A DNA stretch of 64,000 bases from Candidatus Gastranaerophilales bacterium (GCA_944322615.1 CALUPH010000003.1:124001-188000); one strand, 5' to 3'. Shown: positions 44,291 through 54,358, counted from the stretch's first letter. The notes: generated from the sequence alone by a model not told the origin. Program-made: numbers and translations.

Positions 44291-45544
44291 ATGGGACAAA
44301 CAATAGCAGAAAAAATACTATCTGCACACGCAGGGAAAGAAGTGAAACCGGGAGAACTGGTTATTTCTAATATAGATGTAGTAATGGTTCAAGACGGAAC
44401 AGGACCATTAGCAGTAAGTGAGTTCAAAAAGCTAGGTAAAACGAAACTAAATAATCCTCAAAGAACGATTTTGTTTATAGACCATGCGGCACCAAGTCCG
44501 AGAAAAGAGTTATCTAACTCACATAAAGTCTTGAGAGATTTTGCAAAAGATTATGGCGCAATTCTATCAGAAGTAGGTGAAGGAGTATGTCACCAAAGGC
44601 TTATAGAAAGTTATGTTAATCCAGGCGAAACATTATTAGGAGCAGACTCCCATACATGCACATCAGGCGCATTAGGCGCTTTTGCGACAGGTGCCGGTTC
44701 TACTGACATTGCAGTAGTAATGGGATTAGGAAGAACATGGTTAAAGGTTCCATCAACATTTAAAATTGTTGTAGAAGGAAGTTTTCCGAAAGGCGTATAT
44801 GCAAAAGATTTAATTTTACATTTAATAGGATTGATAGGCGCAGATGGAGCCACATATAAAGCCTTGGAATTCACAGGATCCGGTGTAAAGAATATGACAA
44901 TGGCTGATAGATTCACAATATCAAATATGGCAGTTGAAGCCGGAGCAAAGGTCGGATTATTTGAAACTGATGAAAAAACATATGAATACTTAAAAGAACA
45001 AGGCAGAGCAGATAAATATAAAGAAATAAAAGCAGATGAAGATGCCGTTTATGAAAAAGTAATAAATATTAATTTGAATGATTTAAAACCAACTATTTCA
45101 TGCCCACATACAGTTGATAATACGAAAACCATAGATGAAATGGAAAAAGTAAAAGTTGACCAAGTATATATAGGAACATGTACAAACGGAAGAATAGAAG
45201 ATCTTCGAATTGCAGCAAAAATATTAAAAGGTCAAAAGGTAAATAAAGATGTAAGATTATTAGTAGCACCGGCATCAAGAAAAGTCTTTATGCAAGCATT
45301 AGAGGAAGGATTGATTTCTACATTTGTAGAAGCAGGAGCTGCAATAGTAACATCAGGATGCGGAGCTTGTGTTGGTGTTCACGCTGGAATTTTAGGTGAT
45401 GGTGAAGTTTGTTTAGCAACTCAAAATAGAAACTTTAGAGGAAGAATGGGGAATACTGAAGGATTTATCTATCTATCATCTCCGGCGACAGCAGCATACA
45501 GTGCAATTAAAGGGTATATAGCCGATGTAAGGGAGGTTTTATAA
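44291..45544 (+). CDS. Aconitase/isopropylmalate dehydratase-type large subunit
   Basis: A 417-residue LeuC/homoaconitase-type large subunit. The three [4Fe-4S] Cys are in the expected places: DSHTCTSGALGAFATGAGS, IGTCTNGRIEDL and SGCGACVGVH. It pairs with the small subunit encoded next. The LeuC-like clade includes enzymes acting on isopropylmalate, homocitrate or citrate. The operon context points to citrate/isocitrate isomerisation here. The small-subunit ATG overlaps its stop. Confidence 0.85.
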   Translation: MGQTIAEKILSAHAGKEVKPGELVISNIDVVMVQDGTGPLAVSEFKKLGKTKLNNPQRTILFIDHAAPSPRKELSNSHKVLRDFAKDYGAILSEVGEGVCHQRLIESYVNPGETLLGADSHTCTSGALGAFATGAGSTDIAVVMGLGRTWLKVPSTFKIVVEGSFPKGVYAKDLILHLIGLIGADGATYKALEFTGSGVKNMTMADRFTISNMAVEAGAKVGLFETDEKTYEYLKEQGRADKYKEIKADEDAVYEKVININLNDLKPTISCPHTVDNTKTIDEMEKVKVDQVYIGTCTNGRIEDLRIAAKILKGQKVNKDVRLLVAPASRKVFMQALEEGLISTFVEAGAAIVTSGCGACVGVHAGILGDGEVCLATQNRNFRGRMGNTEGFIYLSSPATAAYSAIKGYIADVREVL

Positions 45545-46044
45545 TGGAATTAAAAGGTAAAGCATTCAAATTTGGAGATGATATATCAACAGATCATATA
45601 GCTCCCGGCAGATTATTCCATTTACGTTCAAATCTTCCGGAATTAGCAAAACACGTTTTAGAAGACGCGGATCCTGAATTTGCATCAAAAATGAATAAAG
45701 GCGACTTTGTAGTAGCTGGCAATAATTTTGGACTTGGCTCATCAAGAGAACACGCTCCTCAAATAATAAAGATTGCAGGAGTTGGGGCTGTTTTAGCGAA
45801 AAGTTTTGCAAGAATTTTTTATCGTAATGCAATAAACATTGGTTTATTATTAATCGAATGTGATACAGACAAGATTGATGCAGGTGATGAACTTGAAATA
45901 GATGTAAAACAAGGTTTTGTTAATAATAAAACCAAGAATATAAAATTACCGTTTGCACCATTACCTGATGTAATGATAAAACTACTTAATGAAGGTGGAT
46001 TAATTGAACATCTAAAAATACATGGTGATTTTGATTTAGTCTAG
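45544..46044 (+). CDS. Aconitase/isopropylmalate dehydratase-type small subunit
   Basis: A 166-residue swivel-domain subunit with DDISTDHIAPGR and NFGLGSSREHAPQIIK (the substrate-carboxylate Ser/Arg loop) and SFARIFYRNAINIGL. The residues after NFGLGSSREHAP decide the substrate in this family; here they do not match the isopropylmalate type strictly, so citrate is acceptable. The ATG overlaps the preceding stop (TAATG), ensuring equal amounts of both subunits. Confidence 0.85.
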   Translation: MELKGKAFKFGDDISTDHIAPGRLFHLRSNLPELAKHVLEDADPEFASKMNKGDFVVAGNNFGLGSSREHAPQIIKIAGVGAVLAKSFARIFYRNAINIGLLLIECDTDKIDAGDELEIDVKQGFVNNKTKNIKLPFAPLPDVMIKLLNEGGLIEHLKIHGDFDLV

Positions 46045-46054
46045 GAGAAAACAA

Positions 46055-47050
46055 ATGCAAACAGTAACATTAATTCCAGGAGATGGAATAGGACCTGAAA
46101 TAACAGAATCGGTTACACAAATACTAAAATCAGCTGGTGCTGAGATTAATTGGGATATACAATCAGCAGGAGCAGATGTGGCTGAAACAGAAGGTTCACC
46201 ACTTCCGGATAGAGTAATTGAATCAATAAAAAAGACAAAAGTTGCATTAAAAGCACCGGTTACAACTCCTATCGGCAAAGGATTTAGGAGTGTAAATGTA
46301 GCATTAAGAAAATCGCTAGATTTATATGCAAACTTACGTCCTTGTAAAAATATAGAAGGAATAAAAACCCGCTTTGAAAATGTAGACATAGTAATTGTAA
46401 GAGAAAATACAGAAGATTTATATGCCGGTATAGAAAGACAAATTGATAATGATACAGCTGAGTCAATAAAAATAATTACCAGAAAAGCTTCAACAAGAAT
46501 TGTTGAATTTGCATTTGAATATGCAATAAAAAATAACAGAAAACTTGTAACTGCAGTTTCAAAAGCCAATATATGCAAATTATCTGACGGATTATTCTTA
46601 GAATGCGCAAGAGAAGTTGCAAAAAAATATCCGCAAATAGAATATAAAGAAATTTTAGTAGATAATCTTTGTATGCAATTAGTTCAAAAACCTGAACAGT
46701 TTGATGTTCTGGTTCTACCAAATTTATATGGAGATATAGTATCAGATTTATGCGCAGGACTAATAGGTGGCTTAGGTATTGCACAAGGAGCAAATATAGG
46801 CAAAGATGCGGCGGTATTTGAACCGGTACATGGCAGTGCACCCGACATAAAAGGACAAAATAAAGCAAATCCTACAGCACTTTTGATGTCTGCTATTGAA
46901 ATGCTAAAGTATATAAATCAAAATGATATTGCAAATAAAATAGAAAAAGCTCTTTTCAAAACAATAAAAGAACAAAAAGTTCTAACACCTGATTTATGCG
47001 GGAATGCAACAACTACTGAATATACAAACGAAATAATAAAAAATATGTAA
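46055..47050 (+). CDS. NAD-type isocitrate dehydrogenase
   Basis: A 331-residue beta-decarboxylating dehydrogenase. LIPGDGIGPEI opens it. SVNVALRKSLDLYANLRPCK and RENTEDLYAGIE are typical of isocitrate-specific, NAD-type enzymes (isopropylmalate enzymes have REL-G-G). NLYGDIVSDLCAGLIGGLG holds the metal Asp residues, and VHGSAPDI closes the site. It makes 2-oxoglutarate, which feeds glutamate. A good terminator follows, so this is the last gene of the operon. Confidence 0.88.
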   Translation: MQTVTLIPGDGIGPEITESVTQILKSAGAEINWDIQSAGADVAETEGSPLPDRVIESIKKTKVALKAPVTTPIGKGFRSVNVALRKSLDLYANLRPCKNIEGIKTRFENVDIVIVRENTEDLYAGIERQIDNDTAESIKIITRKASTRIVEFAFEYAIKNNRKLVTAVSKANICKLSDGLFLECAREVAKKYPQIEYKEILVDNLCMQLVQKPEQFDVLVLPNLYGDIVSDLCAGLIGGLGIAQGANIGKDAAVFEPVHGSAPDIKGQNKANPTALLMSAIEMLKYINQNDIANKIEKALFKTIKEQKVLTPDLCGNATTTEYTNEIIKNM

Positions 47051-47078
47051 TCTTTTGTTAATTTTTATATATAAAAAA

Positions 47079-47114
47079 GATATACAAGTCAATTTTGATT
47101 TGTATATTTTTTTT
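47079..47114 (+). terminator. Terminator of the citrate-to-oxoglutarate operon
   Basis: ATATACAAGTCA pairs with TGATTTGTATAT (one G-T pair) over a 4-base loop, followed by a run of eight T residues at 47107-47114. Confidence 0.85.
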
Positions 47115-47136
47115 ATTTATATAACGAGGATTATTT

Positions 47137-49107
47137 ATGAACATTTCATCATTAATACAAGGTTTTTCATCATACTTAGAAAATTTAAACGAAACATCAG
47201 AGAAAAACTACAATACAAGTTCATCTAATGTTAGTATTTTTATGTATTCATCAGAATTTAAATCTTATATTGCTAATGAATTGGATATTGCAGATTCATC
47301 AATTTTCTCAAAAAGTATTAATGATATTTTATCAATGGATGTAGTTAATGGTAAATTAGTAGAAAATAAAGACGAAAACACTGATTCATTTGAAACATCA
47401 GAAGATAATGAAACAGATGAAACTAATTCAATTCAACCGGAAGAAAATATTCCAAACCAAAATGAAACACCGGCTGCTGAGAATACAAATTCAGGAGAAA
47501 TAGCTCAAGAAGGCGGAGAAGAAGGAACTGAAGCATTAACAGATCTTCTCAATAATTTATTCCAAGATGAAAGTGTAATTTCCGCATTAGATACTGATAA
47601 CAGCGGAGAACTCGACAAAGAAGAAATATCATCATTTATCGAAACAATAAATGGTGCAGATGGTGATGCAAACAATCTTACTCTTGATGATATATTAGCA
47701 GGCATAGAACAAATCAAAGAAAAAGCAAATGAAACAGAAACGGCAGAAGAAGAAACAGAACCTGAAACAGAAGAAATAAACCAAGCACAAAATGTTGCAG
47801 CTTCAACAGGAACACCTGCAAGTTCATCAGGAAGTTTTTCAGGCGGTTCTACAGGAGGAAGTTCAATACCAAGTTCTTCTTCAAATAATTCAGTACAAGA
47901 AAAAACTCTTGATAACATGACAAGAGAAGAATTAAATTCAGAACTTTCAACAGCAGAATCTGATTTAACAGAAAAGCAAGGAGCTTTATCAGCATTATAT
48001 GACGGTTCTGATTCAAATCTTCAAGCTTTAAATGAAAATATGGAAAATTTATACGACACATATTTAGAAGAACTTGAAACAGTTGATGAAGAAATGGCTG
48101 AACAAGTTGATACATTAAAGCAAGATATAGATTCAAAACAAGATGAAATAGATGCCAAAGATCAAGAAATAGCAGATCAAGAAGGTGTTGTATCAAATGC
48201 AGAAGCAGCATATAACAATACTGTTTCAAATACACAACAACTTAAATCTTCATTATCATCATTGCAATCAACAGATACATCAAACATGGATGATTCACAA
48301 ATTGCAGAACTAAATTCAAAAATTGCAGAACTTCAATCAAAAGTTACAGAAGCCGAACAAGCAGAAGATGATGCAAAACAAGCTTGGGACGATGCAGAGG
48401 ATGCATTAGATACACTTAATGAACAAAGAGATAGTTTACAAACAGAACTTGATAATTTAAATAATGACATGACAGAACTTGAAGCAGAAATAGTAGAAAA
48501 ATACCCTGAAATTCAAGAATCATTAAACGCATATAATGAAGCAAAACAAGAACACGATAATTACAAATCAGAAGCAATTACAAGTGCAAAATCTGAAATT
48601 GAATCAGCTCAAAACTATGTAAATGAAATCAACACAGCAATTAATAACCTTGATAATAAAGAAATAGAAAAAGAATACAGCATGAATCAATATGATGCTG
48701 AAGAAGGTGAAAGACTTGTTGATGTTGCAAAACAAATGTTAGGAAGATATGGTTCTTCAACAGGATATTGTGCAACAGGTGTAAGCAGAACAATGTCTAT
48801 GGCATATGGAATAAGCATGGGCGGCAATGGTTGTGACTGGGATACAAATATGGACAAACTAGTTGCAGAAGGGATGTTTACAGAAGTAACAAGTGACTAC
48901 CCAACATCCGGAGACTTATCAAGTTTACCTGCAGGTGCAGTTGTATGTTGGGAAGCAACAGGAGGAACAAACGGCGGCGGAGCCCAATATGGACACGTTA
49001 CAATAGCAGATGGTAACGGTGGCGAAATTTCAGACCACTATGCTTCAAATATCTATACAAGTGTTGGTGGCAGAAGCGATACTTACAGAATTTTCATACC
49101 TGTATAA
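47137..49107 (+). CDS. EF-hand/coiled-coil protein with C-terminal CHAP/NlpC-like peptidase domain (copy 1)
   Basis: A 656-residue protein without signal peptide. Residues 1 to about 76 form a domain shared with the next gene (NVSIFMYSSEFKSYI; SINDILSMDVVNGKLV). An acidic linker follows, then an EF-hand loop at 152-163 (D152, D154, S156, E163), a Ser/Gly linker (about 225-250), a coiled coil (about 260-510) and a papain-like domain from about 523. The likely Cys is C545 (GYCATG), the His H620 (YGHVTIADG), and the third residue is near 633. It probably cuts peptidoglycan peptides, either as a cell-wall enzyme exported without Sec or as a delivered effector. Confidence 0.75.
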   Translation: MNISSLIQGFSSYLENLNETSEKNYNTSSSNVSIFMYSSEFKSYIANELDIADSSIFSKSINDILSMDVVNGKLVENKDENTDSFETSEDNETDETNSIQPEENIPNQNETPAAENTNSGEIAQEGGEEGTEALTDLLNNLFQDESVISALDTDNSGELDKEEISSFIETINGADGDANNLTLDDILAGIEQIKEKANETETAEEETEPETEEINQAQNVAASTGTPASSSGSFSGGSTGGSSIPSSSSNNSVQEKTLDNMTREELNSELSTAESDLTEKQGALSALYDGSDSNLQALNENMENLYDTYLEELETVDEEMAEQVDTLKQDIDSKQDEIDAKDQEIADQEGVVSNAEAAYNNTVSNTQQLKSSLSSLQSTDTSNMDDSQIAELNSKIAELQSKVTEAEQAEDDAKQAWDDAEDALDTLNEQRDSLQTELDNLNNDMTELEAEIVEKYPEIQESLNAYNEAKQEHDNYKSEAITSAKSEIESAQNYVNEINTAINNLDNKEIEKEYSMNQYDAEEGERLVDVAKQMLGRYGSSTGYCATGVSRTMSMAYGISMGGNGCDWDTNMDKLVAEGMFTEVTSDYPTSGDLSSLPAGAVVCWEATGGTNGGGAQYGHVTIADGNGGEISDHYASNIYTSVGGRSDTYRIFIPV

Positions 49108-49224
49108 ACTCAGAAACAGAATCTTATTAAATTATAAAGATTTGTAACATTTTATTTATTATTTATTAATTTTGAAAGAAAAAAATTTTTCTTATGTATA
49201 AGAGAACAAAAACACGAGAGTACT

Positions 49225-51309
49225 ATGAGATTAGAATTTCTAAAAGCAGGATTTCAAAGTTTTTTAGAAGAGTTAAGTCAAATTTCCAACAAAGAATATG
49301 CCTTAACAGATTCTGACGTTAGTATTTTCATGTATGCAAATGAATTCAAAAATTATATTTCAGATGAAATTGATGTAGATCCGAAAGTATTATCAATGAG
49401 CATCAATGATATTTTGAATATGGAAATAGTAAACGGGAAATTAGTTGACCCAAATGAAGAAGAAGACACAAAAGCAGAAGATATAGAAGAAAAAACAGAA
49501 ACAGAAACTGAAGCAGAAACAACAACAGAAACAGAAGAAATTGCGCCTGAAGATAGTGCTTTAGCAATGCAAGAAGATACACAAGGTGCAACAGAAGAAG
49601 GTACAGCAACAACTGAAACAACTACTTCAGCTAAAGGCGATAATGTTCAACAATATGGAGAAAACCCAACAATCAATATGGGTGAAATTCCTGTTAGCGA
49701 TATGTTAAATGAATTGTTTGAGTTAGATACAATAAAAGAAACCATAGATACAGATGTAGATGGTGAACTAAATGAAGAAGAAATTCAAACATTTTTAAAT
49801 GCAATAAAAGGTTATGATGGAAATGATCAAGACATTTCATTAGAAGATATTTTCAATTCTTTACAAGCGATAGCAGATGGAAAATTCTCATTAGATCCGG
49901 AAGCAGAAGCAAAAATTGAAGAAGAAGAAAAACCTGAAGAAATAAAAGAAGAAGCAGTTGAAAGTGCAAATGAAAGCACAGGTACAACTCCAAGCAGAAA
50001 TGTTGGCGGAACATCCGGAACAGGAAGTGTAGGCGGATCTTCTGGAGCAGTTCAAAGCTCAACTCCACAAGAAAAAACTCTTGATAACATGACGAAAGAA
50101 GAATTAAAATCAGAACTTTCATCTGCGCAATCTGATTTATCAGAAAAACAAAATAAATTATCTTCAATACTTGACGGTTCAGATGAAAAACTTCAATCAC
50201 TTAATGAAAATAAAGAAAAATTATATGACACATATCAAGAAGAACTTGAAAAAGTAGATAAAGATATGGCTGAACAAGTTGATACTTTAAAACAAGATAT
50301 CGACTCAAAACAAGATGAAATAGACTCAAAAGATCAAGAAATAGCTGATCAAGAAGGCGTAGTATCAGAGTCTGAAAATGCATATAATAATGCTGTTTCT
50401 ACAAGAGAAAATTTAGAAGCTTCTCTATCCGCATTACAAGGTGTAGACACAGCGGATATGGATAGTGACAAAAAATCAGAATTAAGTTCTAAAATTGCAG
50501 AACTTCAATCAAAGATTTCAGATGCAAAAGAAGCAGAAAACAACGCAAAAGAAGCTTGGGACAATGCAGAAGAAAAATTAGATACATTAAATGAAGAAAG
50601 AGAAACTCTTCAAGGCGAGTTAGATGAACTTGAAAAACAAATGACAGATCTTGAAGCAGAAATTGTTGAAAAATATCCACAAATGAAAGAATATATGGAT
50701 GCCTATAATGAAGCTGATGAAGAATACAAAGAATACAAAGAATCAGCAACCGCATCTGCAAAAGCTGAAATACAAGAAGCACAAGATTATGTAAATGAAG
50801 TAAATACAGCAATCAATAATTATGACAACAGAGAAACAGCAAAAGAATATTGCTTTGGCGACTTTGGTGAAGAAGTTTTAGAATATGCAAAACAATTTAT
50901 CGGTGCAAACGAAGCAGACGGCAGTGCAGATAAATTTGTAGCAGCTTGGGGAACAACATCATCAGCAACTCCTTGGTGTGCAGCATTCGTTGATTATGTA
51001 TTATCTAATTGTGAAAGTGCGGATGACGTTCCTGATTGGTATAAAAATATAGGAAATAAATGGTATTGTCCGAACGTTGATGCAGCAGCTAAAAGTGCAG
51101 ATGCTATAATTAGCGCAGATGAAGTACAACAAGGTGATATTGTTTTATTTGACTGGGATGGAGATGGAACAAAAGACCACATTGGTATTGTTGATTCAAC
51201 AGAAAATGGACAAGTTATAACTATAGAAGGTAATACATCAGACCAAGTAGCACAAAGAACATATAACTTAAATGATTCAAGACTTACTTTCTGTAAAATG
51301 ACAGCATAA
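49225..51309 (+). CDS. EF-hand/coiled-coil protein with C-terminal CHAP peptidase domain (copy 2)
   Basis: A 694-residue paralogue of the preceding protein. The N-terminal domain (DVSIFMYANEFKNYI; SINDILNMEIVNGKLV), the EF-hand (DTDVDGELNEEE), the acidic and Ser/Gly linkers, and the coiled coil (several near-identical stretches such as MAEQVDTLKQDIDSKQDEID) are shared. The C-terminal domain from about 544 differs: a canonical CHAP with C585 (TPWCAAFVDYV), H652 (KDHIGIVDS) and E668/N670 (TIEGNT). No signal peptide is present. The conserved body with swapped catalytic ends suggests a modular toxin or hydrolase scaffold. Confidence 0.78.
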   Translation: MRLEFLKAGFQSFLEELSQISNKEYALTDSDVSIFMYANEFKNYISDEIDVDPKVLSMSINDILNMEIVNGKLVDPNEEEDTKAEDIEEKTETETEAETTTETEEIAPEDSALAMQEDTQGATEEGTATTETTTSAKGDNVQQYGENPTINMGEIPVSDMLNELFELDTIKETIDTDVDGELNEEEIQTFLNAIKGYDGNDQDISLEDIFNSLQAIADGKFSLDPEAEAKIEEEEKPEEIKEEAVESANESTGTTPSRNVGGTSGTGSVGGSSGAVQSSTPQEKTLDNMTKEELKSELSSAQSDLSEKQNKLSSILDGSDEKLQSLNENKEKLYDTYQEELEKVDKDMAEQVDTLKQDIDSKQDEIDSKDQEIADQEGVVSESENAYNNAVSTRENLEASLSALQGVDTADMDSDKKSELSSKIAELQSKISDAKEAENNAKEAWDNAEEKLDTLNEERETLQGELDELEKQMTDLEAEIVEKYPQMKEYMDAYNEADEEYKEYKESATASAKAEIQEAQDYVNEVNTAINNYDNRETAKEYCFGDFGEEVLEYAKQFIGANEADGSADKFVAAWGTTSSATPWCAAFVDYVLSNCESADDVPDWYKNIGNKWYCPNVDAAAKSADAIISADEVQQGDIVLFDWDGDGTKDHIGIVDSTENGQVITIEGNTSDQVAQRTYNLNDSRLTFCKMTA

Positions 51310-51328
51310 TAATAAAAATCAAAATAAA

Positions 51329-51365
51329 AGAAAGAGCATACTCGTCAGTATGCTCTTTCTTCTTT
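51329..51365 (+). terminator. Terminator after the second CHAP gene
   Basis: A 14-base perfect stem, AGAAAGAGCATACT and its complement (51329-51360) with loop CGTC, then TCTTT. It also faces the end of pckA, so it can serve both convergent transcripts. Confidence 0.88.
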
Positions 51366-51416
51366 TGTTAACCAACGTCTTGGTCTTCAAAATTTATTAA
51401 AGAATATCTGTATCAA

Positions 51417-53078
51417 TTAAACACCAACGCCAACTTTAGCTTGAGCAACAACTTTTTCTAAAGCTTCTAAAGCGTCAGCAGGAAGTTTATCGATACCTGC
51501 TTTTTCAGTTTCTCTTGATTTTACGAAGTTAATTCTGTCGTTCATACGAGCAACAAATTGAGAAGCATATTCTTTGTTACTGAATGAAGCATCAAAGCCT
51601 TCAACATCCATAATTTCGATATCAGAGAAGTTTTCCCATTTATGGAATTTAGCACTTCCTTCAACAATAGCTTCAATTACACCTAAAGTATGAGCAGGTT
51701 TAACCTTTGTACCCATAAATTCACCAGTATTCAAGATATAACAATCAACACCATCTTCAATTAATTGTTTGAATCTTGTATAATCAACAGCTAAAGGATA
51801 AACTCTGAATGGGTTAGCATATGGTTCAACTACTAAAGCATTTGGATCAACACCTTTAGCAAGTCTTTCAGCAGATGAACGTTTAGTAGCAAGAGTAGCA
51901 CCCATTGCAGAACCTAAAGAAGCACCTGATAATTTCAATACAGGAGGTATAGTAGGATCTTTCATCAACCAGAAAATAGCATTGATAGGTTGATCAATTC
52001 TATCAACTCTATTTGGTGACCATAATTTAGATTTTACTGCACGACCATTACCGTTTCTGATATCTTCAGTTACAGAAACTATTTTACCGTCAGCCATTGC
52101 AATAACACCATTATTTTGTTGAGTTAAAATATATTTGTTATCATCACAACCTATCGGATAATCTGCAGTTTTGTCAAAATAAGCAGGTTCCAATGCGATT
52201 GTATATTTATCTTCAACATTGATAATAAATGCATCATCGTGAAGAACAGTAATATCATATTTGTTATTGTGTTTAGCGTGAGTAATTGTAGATTTACCAC
52301 TTCCTGATAGACCAAATACAGCAACTTGGAAAGATTTACCATCAGCAAGGTTATATCTCTTCATACCACCGTGGCAAGAAGCATAACCATTTCTAGCAGC
52401 AGCACCCCAAGCAAGAGTTAATGTACCTTTTTTATGTTCACCAAAATATCTCATACCTAAAATAGCTGCACAGTTATGTTCAGGATCAAAGAATGTTAAA
52501 CCATATGGGAAATCAGGGTGACTCCAATCAGGATCAGAGAATACATAAATATCACCTTCATTGATTTTTCTTGAATCTGCATACATTTGTGCATATACTT
52601 CGTTAATGTATTGGAAGTTTAACATCCAAGAATACATAACATTTTCAAAACCTTCAGGAATTAATAAATGAGCTTTAATCATAAAGTCATTTTCTAATCC
52701 AACAACAACTTCTGTTGAATACATTAAACGGTCACGAGTGTTGTATACAGCTTCTCTGATAATTGGTAATAAATAAGCCAAATCACAATTTGGTTCACCA
52801 ACAATTTTTCTGGCAGCAGCACAACGACCAACTACAGTACCATCGTTGAATAATAATTGGTTAGCACCTTGAGGCAAACCTAATTTTTCAGGCATATATA
52901 CAGGCATACCTGTCAATTCTACAGTACCCGGGCTGTTTTTTGCTAATTTATAAGCTTCAGCTACAGATTTTACATGTTCTACATTGTTTCCGAAGAATGG
53001 AGCAGTTAACGTTGCTCTTGCAGGAGACATCATTTTATGCAATTCTTCTGAGTTTGAAAAATATTCAATTGTACTCAT
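51417..53078 (-). CDS. pckA: Phosphoenolpyruvate carboxykinase (ATP)
   Basis: A 553-residue enzyme with the kinase P-loop GLSGSGKST, the metal/oxaloacetate segment LHDDAFIIN and the HNCAAILGMRYFGEHKKG segment. It interconverts oxaloacetate and ATP with phosphoenolpyruvate, CO2 and ADP. The start at 53078 has AAAGGAG at a 7-base gap; an upstream GTG lies before that box. It follows oadB after a 92-base gap with a perfect palindrome, so it may be expressed partly separately from the oad genes. Confidence 0.93.
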   Translation of the reverse strand: MSTIEYFSNSEELHKMMSPARATLTAPFFGNNVEHVKSVAEAYKLAKNSPGTVELTGMPVYMPEKLGLPQGANQLLFNDGTVVGRCAAARKIVGEPNCDLAYLLPIIREAVYNTRDRLMYSTEVVVGLENDFMIKAHLLIPEGFENVMYSWMLNFQYINEVYAQMYADSRKINEGDIYVFSDPDWSHPDFPYGLTFFDPEHNCAAILGMRYFGEHKKGTLTLAWGAAARNGYASCHGGMKRYNLADGKSFQVAVFGLSGSGKSTITHAKHNNKYDITVLHDDAFIINVEDKYTIALEPAYFDKTADYPIGCDDNKYILTQQNNGVIAMADGKIVSVTEDIRNGNGRAVKSKLWSPNRVDRIDQPINAIFWLMKDPTIPPVLKLSGASLGSAMGATLATKRSSAERLAKGVDPNALVVEPYANPFRVYPLAVDYTRFKQLIEDGVDCYILNTGEFMGTKVKPAHTLGVIEAIVEGSAKFHKWENFSDIEIMDVEGFDASFSNKEYASQFVARMNDRINFVKSRETEKAGIDKLPADALEALEKVVAQAKVGVGV

Positions 53079-53135
53079 TTTCTTTTCTCCTTTCACTTGA
53101 GTATATATTTTTACAACCTTTAATTTTATTTAAAA

Positions 53136-53161
53136 TTCTCGGAGGTTTAAACCTCCGAGAA
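53136..53161 (-). terminator. Perfect 26-base palindrome between oadB and pckA
   Basis: TTCTCGGAGGTTT is followed at once by its complement, giving a 13-base stem with almost no loop. On the minus strand the sequence after it is ATTTTAAAT, a weak T-run. It may be an attenuating terminator or an mRNA processing hairpin that sets the ratio of oad to pckA. Confidence 0.6.
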
Positions 53162-53170
53162 AACTATTTT

Positions 53171-54358
53171 TTAGTGCGGGATTAAAGCAAGTAATACACC
53201 GGCAGCAACTGCAGAACCGATTACACCTGCAACATTTGGACCCATTGCGTGCATCAATAAGAAGTTTTGAGGATTTGCTTCTAAACCTAATTTATTAGAT
53301 ACACGTGCTGCCATTGGTACAGCAGAAACGCCAGCCGAACCAATAAGTGGATTAATTTTTTCTTTTAAGAATAAATTCATTATTTTAGCCATTATTACCC
53401 CAGCTGCTGTAGCTAATGAGAATGCAACAATACCTAAGAATAATATCTTCAAAGTTTCAATTGTTAAGAAATGATCTGCTTGCAATTTTGAACCAACAGT
53501 CAATCCTAAGAAGATAGTAACTATATTAATTAAGGCATTTTGCATTGTATCAGACAATCTATCAACAACACCACATTCTTTACATAGATTACCAAATGTT
53601 AAAGCCCCAACTAATGGACAAGCTGAAGGTAAGAATATCAAACAAAGAACAAGAACTGCAATAGGGAATACAATTTTTTCTCTTTTTGAGACTTCTCTTA
53701 GCTGAGTCATTTGAATTTTACGTTCAGCTTCAGTAGTTAATAATTTCATAATAGGCGGCTGAATAACAGGAACTAAAGCCATATAAGAATATGCAGCAAC
53801 TGCTATTGAACCTAACAATTCTTGTTTAAGTTTTGTTGTTACATATATAGATGTAGGACCATCAGCACCGCCAATTATACCAATTGAACCTGCAGCTTGC
53901 ATATCAAAACCTAAAACCAAAGCAAGTAATAAAGCACCAAAAATACCAAATTGTGCAGCACCACCTAGAAGTAAAGTTTTAGGATTTGCAATTAAAGGAC
54001 CGAAATCGGTCATTGCACCTACACCCATAAATATAATCAATGGGAATAAGCCTTTATCAATACCTGCAGCGAAGATTATACCTAAGAATCCATTTGGACC
54101 AGCTATTTCTTCACCTAATGGCATCGGAATATTTGATAATAAACCACCAAAAGCGATTGGTACCAATAGCAATGGTTCAAACTGTTTTTTGATTCCAAGC
54201 CACAATAAGAAGCAGCAAATAAGAATCATTATAGGCTGACCGAAATGAGTCAAAAATTGATCAACACAGGTTCCGTCTACATGTTCAGTAGCTGTTTTAA
54301 TAAAATTATAAATACCGGTTGATTGCCAAAGTTGTTCTAAACCTTCTGTTAATTGCAT
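53171..54358 (-). CDS. oadB: Na+-pumping oxaloacetate decarboxylase beta subunit
   Basis: A 395-residue polytopic membrane protein with the conserved Asp motif [14 protein letters not shown] in the middle, a Na+-binding [19 protein letters not shown] stretch and a C-terminal [19 protein letters not shown]. It decarboxylates carboxybiotin and moves 1-2 Na+ out per turn. The gene starts 10 bases after oadA, as normal for this complex. Confidence 0.93.
   Translation of the reverse strand: MQLTEGLEQLWQSTGIYNFIKTATEHVDGTCVDQFLTHFGQPIMILICCFLLWLGIKKQFEPLLLVPIAFGGLLSNIPMPLGEEIAGPNGFLGIIFAAGIDKGLFPLIIFMGVGAMTDFGPLIANPKTLLLGGAAQFGIFGALLLALVLGFDMQAAGSIGIIGGADGPTSIYVTTKLKQELLGSIAVAAYSYMALVPVIQPPIMKLLTTEAERKIQMTQLREVSKREKIVFPIAVLVLCLIFLPSACPLVGALTFGNLCKECGVVDRLSDTMQNALINIVTIFLGLTVGSKLQADHFLTIETLKILFLGIVAFSLATAAGVIMAKIMNLFLKEKINPLIGSAGVSAVPMAARVSNKLGLEANPQNFLLMHAMGPNVAGVIGSAVAAGVLLALIPH

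Noticed and set aside
46036-46578. 180-codon minus-strand frame over the isocitrate dehydrogenase gene
   Set aside because: Antisense to clear catalytic motifs; composition is typical of reverse-complement translation in AT-rich genes.
47505-48235. Two overlapping minus-strand frames over the first peptidase gene, and similar Leu-rich ones over the second
   Set aside because: They mirror the Glu/Gln-rich coiled coil (read backwards as Leu/Phe) and have no start signals.
47849-50812. CRISPR-like or tandem DNA repeat in the two peptidase genes
   Set aside because: The repeated strings are codon repeats from the coiled coils and the paralogy of the two genes; there are no spaced identical direct repeats.
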